Assembly: GCA_021166725.1 (NCBI GenBank)
Contig: JAJPES010000059.1
Span: 1 to 64,000 of the forward strand
DNA: 64,000 nt
Direction: 5' to 3'
Source of the DNA: Burkholderiaceae bacterium
Lineage (GTDB): Bacteria > Pseudomonadota > Gammaproteobacteria > Burkholderiales > Burkholderiaceae_E
Positions 27,826 to 35,462 of the stretch are shown here, piece after piece (the first letter of the stretch is position 1; each line of letters begins with the position of its first letter). Below the pieces are notes generated by a model, which saw only the letters and a program-made list of their open reading frames with translations, searched no databases and had not been told where the DNA came from. A program made the translations under genes and the position numbers.

Positions 27826-29448
27826 TCAGGCGCCCGGGCCTCGCCGCGCACGCCGCTGCGGCGGGATCGGCACCATCACCGCCTGCCCCGGCGCCGTGCA
27901 ACCCGCATCGCAACAGCGTCCGGGCTGGCGATTGCGCGTGACCGCGCGGCTTTCGTCGTGCACCACGCCCCGCTCGAGCAGCCGCTCGACGAGTTCCACC
28001 TTGCTGCCCACCGGATAGTTGCGCCAGATCTCCTGCTTCATTGCGGCGGGAGAGCCGCCTCCGTGCAGGCTGATCAGCGAATACCAGCCGCCCTGGTACG
28101 ACGCGGTGAGATCCTCGAGAAAGCGCGCCGTCTGCACGCGCCTGTCGTACGGCACGTCGGGATTGGCGCGCAGCACTTCGGCGAGCGTCGCGGCGGTGGC
28201 CGGGTTGTGGTCTTCTTCGGGCCCGGGCAGCGCGACGACGAGCCCGCCCGAGACCTCGTGCGCGAGCCGGTGCATGTCGTAGATCTGCGTGGCGAGCAGC
28301 AGCTTGCCGATGTTCGCGAACACCGGATCGGGCATGAAGACGCCGCTCGCCTCGTCGCGCTGCGCATAGACGCTCGCCGCGACGCCGCACGCGTAGAAAC
28401 CTTCGACGATCCTGATCAGTTCGACCATCGGCTCGCGCAGGTTGCTTTTCGCGCCGGGGTCGGGAAATCCGTTCGCCTCGCACATCAGCGCGCCGGCGCC
28501 GATCAGCAGGTCGCCGAAGCCGGCGCGTGCCGCGATGCAGGTGTGCCGGTGATGCGTGGCGTAGCTGTAGGTGAGCACGTGGCTGTGCTCCCATTCGCGC
28601 TCGAAGAACACGCGCTCCCACGGTACCAGCACGCGATCGAAGACGACGACCGCGGTGGACTGACCGTAGCGGCGCGAGAACAGCGCATCGCCGTGCTCGA
28701 GTTTCTCGCCGGGCCGGCCGGCCGGGCGCGAGACGATCGTGACGCCCTCGGCATCGACGGGAACCGCGCAGCAGACGGCAAAGTCGGCGTCTTCGGGGCC
28801 CATGTTGCGACTCGGCATGACCAGCAGTTCGTGCACGTAGGGGGCCCCGGTGACGATGGCCTTCGTGCCGCTGATCACGATGCCCCTCGCGTTGCGCTCG
28901 ACGACATGAACGTAGCTGTCCGCATTCGCCTGCTCGTGCGGCTTGCGGCTGCGATCGCCCTTGGCGTCGGTCATCGCGATGCCGATTGCGAGATCCTCGT
29001 CCTGCACATGATCGCGGTACGCCTCGAAGCGCGCGCGATGCTCGGTCGAGCCGCGCGCATCGTCGATCGCCGCGGCTGCCTGCGCCAGGCCGCTCAACGC
29101 GTCGTGCGCGAGGTAGCGCTGGGCGCAGCCCGTTTCCTGGCACAGCAGCCGCACCGCCTCGAGCTTGTTCAGCAGGTCGCCCGCCGATTCGTCGACGTGC
29201 AGCATCCGGTCGACGATGCGGTTGCGCTTCGACTGGACGACGCGCGCGACCGGCGCGCGCTGCTCGTCGAGCGCGAAGTCGTAGGTGTAGGCGAGCGCGT
29301 TCACGCCGGGGCGAAGCATCGGGTCGTCGGCGACGCTGTCGATGCGCCGTCCGTCGACGTAGACGACCGGATGCAGGCGACGCAGCGATTCGCGGTATTC
29401 GTCGCCGGTCATCAGCCTGGCTTTCGTGGGAGCTGCGGAAGCGTCCAT
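27826..29448 (-). CDS. 4-Hydroxyphenylacetate 3-hydroxylase family flavoprotein
   Basis: This 540-residue protein belongs to the HpaB / 4-hydroxybutyryl-CoA dehydratase superfamily: MTGDEYRESLRR, AMTDAKGDRS, AIVTGAPYVHELLVMPSR, and a C-terminal LHGGGSPAAMKQ. In the dehydratase, three Cys and a His hold an Fe-S cluster. Here the first Cys and the His are retained (Cys108, HHRHT), but the second Cys is Tyr and the third Ala, so cluster chemistry is unlikely and a flavin monooxygenase is more probable. A Cys-rich tail (RCCDAGC) follows. It is probably co-transcribed with the downstream fusion gene. Confidence 0.82.
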   Translation of the reverse strand: MDASAAPTKARLMTGDEYRESLRRLHPVVYVDGRRIDSVADDPMLRPGVNALAYTYDFALDEQRAPVARVVQSKRNRIVDRMLHVDESAGDLLNKLEAVRLLCQETGCAQRYLAHDALSGLAQAAAAIDDARGSTEHRARFEAYRDHVQDEDLAIGIAMTDAKGDRSRKPHEQANADSYVHVVERNARGIVISGTKAIVTGAPYVHELLVMPSRNMGPEDADFAVCCAVPVDAEGVTIVSRPAGRPGEKLEHGDALFSRRYGQSTAVVVFDRVLVPWERVFFEREWEHSHVLTYSYATHHRHTCIAARAGFGDLLIGAGALMCEANGFPDPGAKSNLREPMVELIRIVEGFYACGVAASVYAQRDEASGVFMPDPVFANIGKLLLATQIYDMHRLAHEVSGGLVVALPGPEEDHNPATAATLAEVLRANPDVPYDRRVQTARFLEDLTASYQGGWYSLISLHGGGSPAAMKQEIWRNYPVGSKVELVERLLERGVVHDESRAVTRNRQPGRCCDAGCTAPGQAVMVPIPPQRRARRGPGA

Positions 29449-29580
29449 CGATGTCTCTCCGTTCGGTTCTCATGAAGGCCGTCTCGTCGCCAAGATGACC
29501 ACTGCGTTGCCCGCAGTCAACGTCTACACTCGCTGCGATGTTCCGGCTTCCGCAATCCGGCGCGACCATGGGAGAAGCGA

Positions 29581-30144
29581 ATGGACACGATCGATGCCGC
29601 ACGCTGCGCGCTGGTACTCGTCGACTACCAGGCGCGCCTGATGCCGGCGATCTTCGGCGCCGACGAAGTCGTGCGCTGTGCGGTGCAGCTGGCGTCCGGC
29701 GCGCGTGCGCTCGGACTGCCGGTGATCGGCACCGAGCAGAACCGCCAGGGGCTCGGGCCGAACGTCGACGAAGTGGCTGCCCGGTGCGACCGCACCGTGG
29801 CGAAGCGCCATTTCGATGCCTGCGAAGACGGGCTGTGCACGACGCTCGACGAACTCGCGCCGCGCGCTCGGCAGGTCGTCGTCGGCGGCTGCGAAGCGCA
29901 CGTCTGCCTGCTGCAGACGGCGCTCGGACTGCTGCGCCACGAGCGCCGTGTCTGGGTCGTCGAAGCGGCGTGCGGATCGCGTCGCGGCGCCGACCATCGG
30001 CTCGCGATGCAGCGCCTGCAGCAGGCCGGGGCCACCCTCGTCTCTCCCGAGATGGTGCTGTTCGAGTGGATGCGCTCGAGCCAGCATCCGCAATTCCGAC
30101 AGATGCTGGAGATCGTCAAGCAGGTTCCGGTCGAGCGGCGCTGA
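29581..30144 (+). CDS. Isochorismatase family cysteine hydrolase
   Basis: This 187-residue protein has the family core: catalytic Asp in LVLVDYQARLMPAI, Lys in VAKRHFDACED, and nucleophilic Cys in GGCEAHVCLLQTA. Such enzymes hydrolyse amides or vinyl ethers. It starts 102 nt upstream of the RibD-like gene and points the same way, so it may belong to the same transcript; the substrate is unknown. Confidence 0.88.
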   Translation: MDTIDAARCALVLVDYQARLMPAIFGADEVVRCAVQLASGARALGLPVIGTEQNRQGLGPNVDEVAARCDRTVAKRHFDACEDGLCTTLDELAPRARQVVVGGCEAHVCLLQTALGLLRHERRVWVVEAACGSRRGADHRLAMQRLQQAGATLVSPEMVLFEWMRSSQHPQFRQMLEIVKQVPVERR

Positions 30145-30246
30145 GCCGTGCTGCGCCCTCGCCCGCCTCGTTGCGCGGGCATCGGCGGCGCCTGCCTGCG
30201 ACGGCAGTAGGATCGGGCATCGCATGTCGCGAACGAGGCCCCGCCG

Positions 30247-31005
30247 GTGCACGCGCTGCCCCGCTTCGACGAAAGGTTCGCCGTTTCCGGCGAGATGGCG
30301 TTCCTGCGTCCGCTCGCCGGGCGGCTGCTCGCTCACCGGCGCTGGATGCGCGAGCGCCCTTTCGTCACGCTGAGCTGGTCGCAGAGCATCGACGGCAGCG
30401 TGTCGGTGTCGCGCTCGCATCCGTACGCGCTCAGTTGTCGCAAGACGCTCGAGATGACGCATCGGTTGCGCGCGCTGCACGATGCGCTGCTGGTCGGCGT
30501 GAACACGGTCCTCAGCGACGACCCGCAGCTCACCGTGCGCCACTGTCCGGGCGACGATCCGCAACCGGTGGTCCTCGACAGCGTGCTGCGAATCCCGGAA
30601 AGCGCGCGGCTGCTGAACCATCCTTCGCACCGGCCGATCATCGTGACGACCGATCGCGCGACGCAGGCGAAGGCGACGCGGCTCGCAGCGCTGGGAGCCT
30701 CCGTGCAGCGCGTCGCCCGCTCGGCCGACGGACGCGTCGACCTCGACGCGGCGCTCGATCGGCTTGGCTCGCTCGGGCTGCGCTCGGTGATGGTCGAGGG
30801 CGGAGCGGAAGTCATCCAGTCGATGCTCGCTGCGCAACTCGTCGACTATTGCGTCGTCACGATCGCACCGACGCTGCTGGGCGGCGTGAAGGCGCTCGAG
30901 CAGCCGTGTCGTACGCACAGCGAGGCGCCGCTGACGATCGTCGATTGCCGCTACCAGGCGGTGGGCGCCGACCTCGTCGCCTACGGCCCGCTGGGGGCTC
31001 GATGA
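30247..31005 (+). CDS. RibD C-terminal-type pyrimidine reductase
   Basis: This 252-residue protein has only the RibD reductase (dihydrofolate-reductase-like) domain: PFVTLSWSQSIDGSVSVS, LLVGVNTVLSDDPQLTVR, and MVEGGAEVIQSMLAAQLVD. The N-terminal deaminase zinc motif of full-length RibD is absent. In riboflavin synthesis this domain reduces the ribosyl side chain of a pyrimidine; here it sits among non-riboflavin genes, so it likely reduces a related pteridine or pyrimidine. GTG 30247 is assumed. Its stop overlaps the ATG of a 29-codon ORF. Confidence 0.85.
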   Translation: MHALPRFDERFAVSGEMAFLRPLAGRLLAHRRWMRERPFVTLSWSQSIDGSVSVSRSHPYALSCRKTLEMTHRLRALHDALLVGVNTVLSDDPQLTVRHCPGDDPQPVVLDSVLRIPESARLLNHPSHRPIIVTTDRATQAKATRLAALGASVQRVARSADGRVDLDAALDRLGSLGLRSVMVEGGAEVIQSMLAAQLVDYCVVTIAPTLLGGVKALEQPCRTHSEAPLTIVDCRYQAVGADLVAYGPLGAR

Positions 31006-31091
31006 CGCGTGCGCGCGCGAAGCCGGCAACCGCGTCGGCGACGAAGGCGCGTACCCCATGGCCGCGGCTGTTCCTGCGGGTCATGCGATGA
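31002..31091 (+). CDS. 29-codon ORF bridging two genes by ATGA overlaps
   Basis: The ATG at 31002 overlaps the TGA of the RibD-like gene (ATGA), and its own TGA at 31089-31091 overlaps the ATG of the downstream dehydrogenase at 31088 (ATGA). The encoded peptide is very basic (starts MTRARAKPATASATKA, ends PWPRLFLRVMR). It would fill the only gap between the two genes by translational coupling. The double overlap is what makes it a credible real ORF; there is no other evidence. Confidence 0.45.
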   Translation: MTRARAKPATASATKARTPWPRLFLRVMR

Positions 31092-32116
31092 AGGCGCGCG
31101 CCATCCATCACATCGCTCCGCGCCAGGTAGCGGTCGGCCATGCGAGCCTGCGCGCCCTCGCCGCCGACGAATTGCTGATCCGCACGCTGTACTCGGCGAT
31201 CAGCCCGGGCACCGAATCGCTCGTCTTCGAAGGGCGGTTGCCGAACGACCTGCCGCTCGACGAGCGCATCGCCGGCCTGCGCGTCGGTGCGTCGTACCCC
31301 TTTGCCTACGGCTACACGCTCGTCGGCGAGGTCGTCGACGTCGGCGCCGCGATCGATCGCGCCTGGCTGCAGCGACGGGTCTTCGCCTTTCATCCGCACC
31401 AGGACTACGCGGTGGTGCCGATGCGCGACGTCGTCGCGATCCCGGCCGAGATCGATCCGCTCGCCGCGCTGTTCCTGCCGAGCGTCGAATCGGCGGCCAG
31501 CTTCGTGCTCGACGCCGAGCCTCGCCTGGACGAACGCGTCCTCGTGCAGGGCCAGGGCGTGGTGGGGCTGCTCACGGTCGCCCTGCTCGGGGAGTTTCCG
31601 CTCGCGCTGCTGGCCAGCGCCGACCCGATCGCGCATCGGCGCGAACGTTCGGTCGCTTTGGGGGCTCACTGTTCGATCGATCCGCTCGATCCGGCGCAAT
31701 GCGCCGCGTTGCGCGAGAGGATCTTCGCCGGTCGCGAAGACGACGGACTCGACCTGGTGTTCGAGCTCTCGGGCAACGCGCAGGCGTTGAACCAGGCAAT
31801 CGAGCTCGCCGGCTACGATGCGCGCATCGTCATCGCATCGTGGTACGGCGCCGGATCCGCGCCGATCGAGCTGGGCGGGAACTTCCATCGCCGGCGCCTG
31901 GCGCTCGTCTCGAGCCAGGTTAGCCGGATCGCTCCGCGGCTGTCGGGCCGCTGGAACCGGCGCAGGCGCTTCGACACGGCGTGGCGCGCACTCGCGCGCA
32001 TCGGGCCGCAGCGCTTCGTCACGCATCACTTCCGCTTCGACGACTGCCAGCGTGCCTTCGAACTGGTGAGCGCACGCGCCGACGGCGTGCTGCAGGCGGT
32101 GTTCGAGTACCGCTGA
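31088..32116 (+). CDS. Zinc-binding-type alcohol dehydrogenase (MDR)
   Basis: This 342-residue MDR has SAISPGTESLVFEGRLP near the N-terminus, GYTLVGEVVDVG, FAFHPHQDYAVVP and VLVQGQGVVGLLTVALLG for the cofactor. It resembles the BchC-like branch of alcohol dehydrogenases. Such enzymes oxidise or reduce a side-chain hydroxyl. It sits between the RibD-like and PTPS-like genes, and its start is overlapped by the small ORF, so translation is likely coupled. Confidence 0.85.
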   Translation: MKARAIHHIAPRQVAVGHASLRALAADELLIRTLYSAISPGTESLVFEGRLPNDLPLDERIAGLRVGASYPFAYGYTLVGEVVDVGAAIDRAWLQRRVFAFHPHQDYAVVPMRDVVAIPAEIDPLAALFLPSVESAASFVLDAEPRLDERVLVQGQGVVGLLTVALLGEFPLALLASADPIAHRRERSVALGAHCSIDPLDPAQCAALRERIFAGREDDGLDLVFELSGNAQALNQAIELAGYDARIVIASWYGAGSAPIELGGNFHRRRLALVSSQVSRIAPRLSGRWNRRRRFDTAWRALARIGPQRFVTHHFRFDDCQRAFELVSARADGVLQAVFEYR

Positions 32117-32131
32117 AGGGGAGAAGATTTC

Positions 32132-32500
32132 GTGTACCGGCTGTCGATCACCCGCGAGTTCATCGCCCGGCACCGACTCGTCGGCGGCGACTGGGGCGCG
32201 GAGAACGCCACGCACAGCCACCGCTATCGGGTCGACGTCGTCGTCGAGGGACACGATCTCGACCAGCACGGTTTTCTGGTCGACATCGTCGCGCTCGGCA
32301 ACGCCGCCGATGCAGTCGTCGCACAGTTCGGCGAACGGGTGCTCAACGACCTGCCGGCCTTCGACGGGCTGAACCCGAGCCTCGAGCATTTCGCGCGCAT
32401 CTTCCACGCGACGCTCGCGCCGGAGGTCGACGAGCGCCGGCTCGCGCTGACCGTTCGACTGTGGGAGAACGACCGCGACTGGGCAGCGTATCGCCGATAG
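32132..32500 (+). CDS. PTPS/QueD-like pterin synthase with Glu in place of catalytic Cys
   Basis: This 122-residue protein has the 6-pyruvoyl-tetrahydropterin synthase fold: zinc ligands His14 (ARHRL), His28 and His30 (THSHRY), NPSLEHFARIF matching the family NPTxE, and WEND in place of the family ET motif. The catalytic Cys that lies four residues before HxH in QueD (Cys27) is Glu24 here. This is the hallmark of the PTPS-III type, which can form 6-hydroxymethyl-dihydropterin from dihydroneopterin triphosphate. GTG start with GGGGAGAAG upstream. Confidence 0.85.
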   Translation: MYRLSITREFIARHRLVGGDWGAENATHSHRYRVDVVVEGHDLDQHGFLVDIVALGNAADAVVAQFGERVLNDLPAFDGLNPSLEHFARIFHATLAPEVDERRLALTVRLWENDRDWAAYRR

Positions 32501-32509
32501 GCGCACGAC

Positions 32510-33562
32510 GTGCCTGCGCGCTTCGAGCTGCTGCATACTCCACTGGATCGCCCGTCGGGCGGCAACGTCTACAACCGATGCCTGCTCGATGCTGCGGCCC
32601 GGAACGGATTCCCGCTGTCGTCGATCGTCGTCGACTCCGACGAGATCGAAGCGCGCTTTCGCGAGCGAACGACGGCGTTTCGCATCTGGGACGGACTGCT
32701 GCTCGAGCGGCTCGCGTGCCGATGCGTGCTCGAGCCGCATCGACGCGGCGTACTGCTCCACTGGCTGCCGTCGTGCGATCCGGCGATCGGTTCGGACGAG
32801 CGCGCACGCCGCGAGTCGGTCGAGGACGCGATCGTCGCTGCCGCCACGCTGGTCGTCGTTCCCGGCGAGGCGCTGCAGCGGAGACTTCGGCGGCGGCATC
32901 CGCGGCAGACGATCGTGCGATGCGAGCCCGGCCTGCGCGAGCCGTTCCTCGCGCCGAAGCGCAGCGACGGCCGCGGGGAGGCGGCCGCCGTCGAACTGCT
33001 GACCGTCTCCAATCTGCTGCCCGCCAAGGGCCTGCTCGATCTGCTCCGCGCGCTGGCTTCGCTGCGATCGCTCGCATGGCGCTGGCATGTGGTCGGCGAC
33101 GGCCGCGGCGACCCCGACTACGCGCGCCGCTTCGACGAAGAATCGCGACGTCTTCGACTCGCAACACGCATCGTCCGCCACGGGCCGCTCGATGCGCGCG
33201 GCGTCGCCGAACGGATGGACCTCGCGGACGTTTTCGTCTTTCCGAGCCGCTTCGAGTCGTACGGAATGGTGCTGGCCGAAGCCGCTGCACGCGCGCTTCC
33301 GGCACTCGCCTGCCGCGTGGGCGATGCCGAGCAACTGTTTCGCGATGGAATCGATGCGCTGCTCGTCACGCCAGGAGACGAAGACGCCCTTCGGGAAGCG
33401 CTGCGGCGAATGATCGCGGACGCGTCGCTGCGTGCGCGGCTGCGTAGCAACCTCGACGCGCGGGCACCGGCGCGGTGCTGGGACGATGCGCTCGCCGAGT
33501 TCGCCACCGCAGCGCGGGGCGCTACGGCGCCCGCGCCACCGTCTTCGCGATGCGGGTGCTAG
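32510..33562 (+). CDS. GT4-like glycosyltransferase
   Basis: This 350-residue GT-B glycosyltransferase has the N-terminal DRPSGGNVYNR donor/acceptor loop, LLTVSNLLPAKGLLDLLRAL, and the E-x7-E nucleotide-sugar motif FESYGMVLAEA. It starts at GTG 32510, 9 nt after the PTPS-like gene. A sugar-transferase behind a pterin-type synthase suggests that the pathway product is glycosylated, as with glycosylated pterins of cyanobacteria and green sulfur bacteria (established examples; this link is an inference). Confidence 0.85.
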   Translation: MPARFELLHTPLDRPSGGNVYNRCLLDAAARNGFPLSSIVVDSDEIEARFRERTTAFRIWDGLLLERLACRCVLEPHRRGVLLHWLPSCDPAIGSDERARRESVEDAIVAAATLVVVPGEALQRRLRRRHPRQTIVRCEPGLREPFLAPKRSDGRGEAAAVELLTVSNLLPAKGLLDLLRALASLRSLAWRWHVVGDGRGDPDYARRFDEESRRLRLATRIVRHGPLDARGVAERMDLADVFVFPSRFESYGMVLAEAAARALPALACRVGDAEQLFRDGIDALLVTPGDEDALREALRRMIADASLRARLRSNLDARAPARCWDDALAEFATAARGATAPAPPSSRCGC

Positions 33563-33996
33563 TTCGGCGGGCGGGTGGCCGAGGTTGCCAGAACGGGGGT
33601 GAACTTGTCGCGGTTGCGGACCATTGGCGCACGCCTCGGTGGCGGCGCCACCGTCTGCGTTGTCGGCGATCCCGCGGCGCGCACGCATCCACTCGTGTCC
33701 AGAAGGCAGGCCAGTGCCGCAGCGACGAACAGATAGGGCCCCGCTTCGGTGGCCAGAGGCTGCGGCTGCGCGCTCAGGCGCTGCGCATCGACCCACTCGG
33801 TTTTCGTGTTGGCGTAGCGCACGAGGATCTTCCCGGTGCTGGGACTCGAACGCACCGCCTGCGCGAGTCCGCCATGCGCGCCGTGTGCGATCCGGTAATT
33901 GAGCCCGGCGACGACGCGGTGGAAATCCTCCGCCGCCGCAGGAGCGACGACGAAGGCACCCACGAGGCACGACAGCATCAACGCGGCGGTTCTCAT
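33559..33996 (-). CDS. Secreted hypothetical protein
   Basis: The 145-residue product starts with a clear signal peptide (ALMLSCLVGAFVVAPAAAEDF), so it is exported. The mature part has no recognised domain; it contains two Cys around a hydrophobic segment (ALACLLDTSGCV) and a Pro/Arg-rich tail. AAGGAG lies upstream of ATG 33996. Its stop overlaps that of the convergent glycosyltransferase by 4 nt. The family was not recognised. Confidence 0.65.
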   Translation of the reverse strand: MRTAALMLSCLVGAFVVAPAAAEDFHRVVAGLNYRIAHGAHGGLAQAVRSSPSTGKILVRYANTKTEWVDAQRLSAQPQPLATEAGPYLFVAAALACLLDTSGCVRAAGSPTTQTVAPPPRRAPMVRNRDKFTPVLATSATRPPN

Positions 33997-34189
33997 GCCG
34001 GAAGCTCCTTGCAGCGGGCGCCTCGGGGCGAGGAGACTGCAGACTCCCTCCGGCGGCGACGTAGGCGAGCAAGCGGTGCTCCCGGCCGCGAAGGCCGATC
34101 GACGCAGCCATCTCTGAAACGCTGCCTGCACGACGGCTCGGCAATGGCCCATACTGACTGACCGAAGTTGCCGTCTCGCGAGGTCGACG

Positions 34190-35005
34190 ATGAACACGAC
34201 CGAGGCCTGGAGTGCCGGCGATCGGTACGAGCCGTACGTCGGACGGTGGAGCCGGCTCGTCGCGCCTTCGTTCCTGTCGTGGCTCGAGCAGCCTGCCGAT
34301 CTCTGCTGGCTCGACGTCGGCTGCGGCACAGGGGCGCTCGCCGAGGCGATCCTCGACCGCTGCGCACCGCGTCGCGTCGAAGGCATCGACGCTTCCCCGG
34401 CCTTCGTCGACCATGCCCGCGCGCACGTTGCCGACCCGCGCGCCGGCTTTGCCGTTGCCGATGCACGACGGCTTGCTTTCGACGCGTCGTCGTTCGACGT
34501 GGCCGTCAGCGCCCTCGTGCTCAATTTCGTCCCCGAGCCGCAGGCCGCTCTCGCCGAGATGACCCGCGTCGCGCGCCCCGACGCCATGGTTGCCGCTTAC
34601 GTCTGGGACTACGCGCAAGGGATGCGGATGATTCGCGCGTTCTGGGACGCGGCCGTCCAACTCGACGCCGATGCGCGGTCGCTGGACGAAGGCCTGCGTT
34701 TTCCGCTCTGTTCACCGCAGCGCCTGCGAACGCTCTTCGCCGAAGCGGGGCTCCTGGATGTCCAGGTCCGTGCGATCGACGTCCCCACGCGTTTTCGCGA
34801 TTTCGACGATTACTGGTCCCCGTTCCTCGGCGGACAGGGTCCGGCGCCGACCTATGCGATGTCGCTCGACGAAGTCAGGCGCGATGCGCTGCAAAGGCGT
34901 ATTCGAGCCGGCTTGCCGATCGCCGCGGACGGTTCGATCGAACTCGAGGCGCGCGCCTGGGCCGTGCGCGGACGCGCAAGCAAGCGCGGCAGCGCACCGG
35001 CGTGA
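34190..35005 (+). CDS. Class I SAM-dependent methyltransferase (UbiE/Methyltransf_11-like)
   Basis: This 271-residue protein has SAM motif I LDVGCGTGALAEAIL near residue 42, GIDASPAFV, and LVLNFVPEP typical of the Methyltransf_11 group. The N-terminus AWSAGDRYEPYVGRWSRLVA resembles methyltransferases that act on small molecules. The substrate is unknown; it lies close to but not within the pterin-like cluster. Confidence 0.87.
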   Translation: MNTTEAWSAGDRYEPYVGRWSRLVAPSFLSWLEQPADLCWLDVGCGTGALAEAILDRCAPRRVEGIDASPAFVDHARAHVADPRAGFAVADARRLAFDASSFDVAVSALVLNFVPEPQAALAEMTRVARPDAMVAAYVWDYAQGMRMIRAFWDAAVQLDADARSLDEGLRFPLCSPQRLRTLFAEAGLLDVQVRAIDVPTRFRDFDDYWSPFLGGQGPAPTYAMSLDEVRRDALQRRIRAGLPIAADGSIELEARAWAVRGRASKRGSAPA

Positions 35006-35092
35006 CGTTCTCGTCCGGTGCGCAGGGAATCTCCTGTCGCGCGCACTGCATTTCCTTCGGACGGCGCTGGCCTGCACTACCATCGAGACGCC

Positions 35093-35458
35093 ATGACTCG
35101 CAAGGTTTCCCTGCAGCGCGCCTACGAAGATCCGGGTCGCAACGACGGCTATCGCGTGCTCGTCGATCGAGTGTGGCCCCGGGGACGGCGCAAGGCGGAT
35201 CTCGCGCTCGACGAATGGGCGAAGGATCTCGCCCCGAGCACCGCGCTGCGAAAATGGTTCGGTCACGAGCCCGCACGCTGGGACGCATTCCGCGCGCGCT
35301 ATCACGAGGAACTCGCCCGGCCCGAGGCGCGTGAAAGGCTGCACGCGCTGTTGCGGGCGGCCGGACACCGACCGCTCACGCTCGTCTACTCGGCGAAGGA
35401 CGAGCAGCACAACCAGGCCGTCGTGCTGCGCGAAGAGATCGCGCGGCTCGGGCACTGA
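35093..35458 (+). CDS. DUF488 family protein (YeaO-like)
   Basis: This 121-residue protein matches the YeaO branch of DUF488: VLVDRVWPRGRRK, DEWAKDLAPSTALRKWFGH, and LVYSAKDEQHNQAVVLRE. The function of the family is unknown. ATG 35093 gives the usual length. It ends 4 nt before the end of the convergent hybrid kinase. Confidence 0.9.
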   Translation: MTRKVSLQRAYEDPGRNDGYRVLVDRVWPRGRRKADLALDEWAKDLAPSTALRKWFGHEPARWDAFRARYHEELARPEARERLHALLRAAGHRPLTLVYSAKDEQHNQAVVLREEIARLGH

Positions 35459-35462
35459 AGAA

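Noticed and set aside
27826-29448. 4-Hydroxybutyryl-CoA dehydratase
   Set aside because: The second and third cluster cysteines are replaced by Tyr and Ala, so a cluster cannot form in the known way.
27023-29602. An 859-codon frame on the minus strand across the flavoprotein and fusion genes
   Set aside because: It is out of frame with both well-supported genes and is Arg/Ala-rich without motifs.
30247-31005. Riboflavin pathway gene ribD
   Set aside because: The deaminase half is missing and no other riboflavin genes are nearby; only the reductase domain is supported.
30857-34660. A very long open frame (1267 codons) on the minus strand across the pterin-like cluster
   Set aside because: At this GC content antisense frames stay open by chance. 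It runs across five well-supported plus-strand genes and the translated sequence shows no family motifs.
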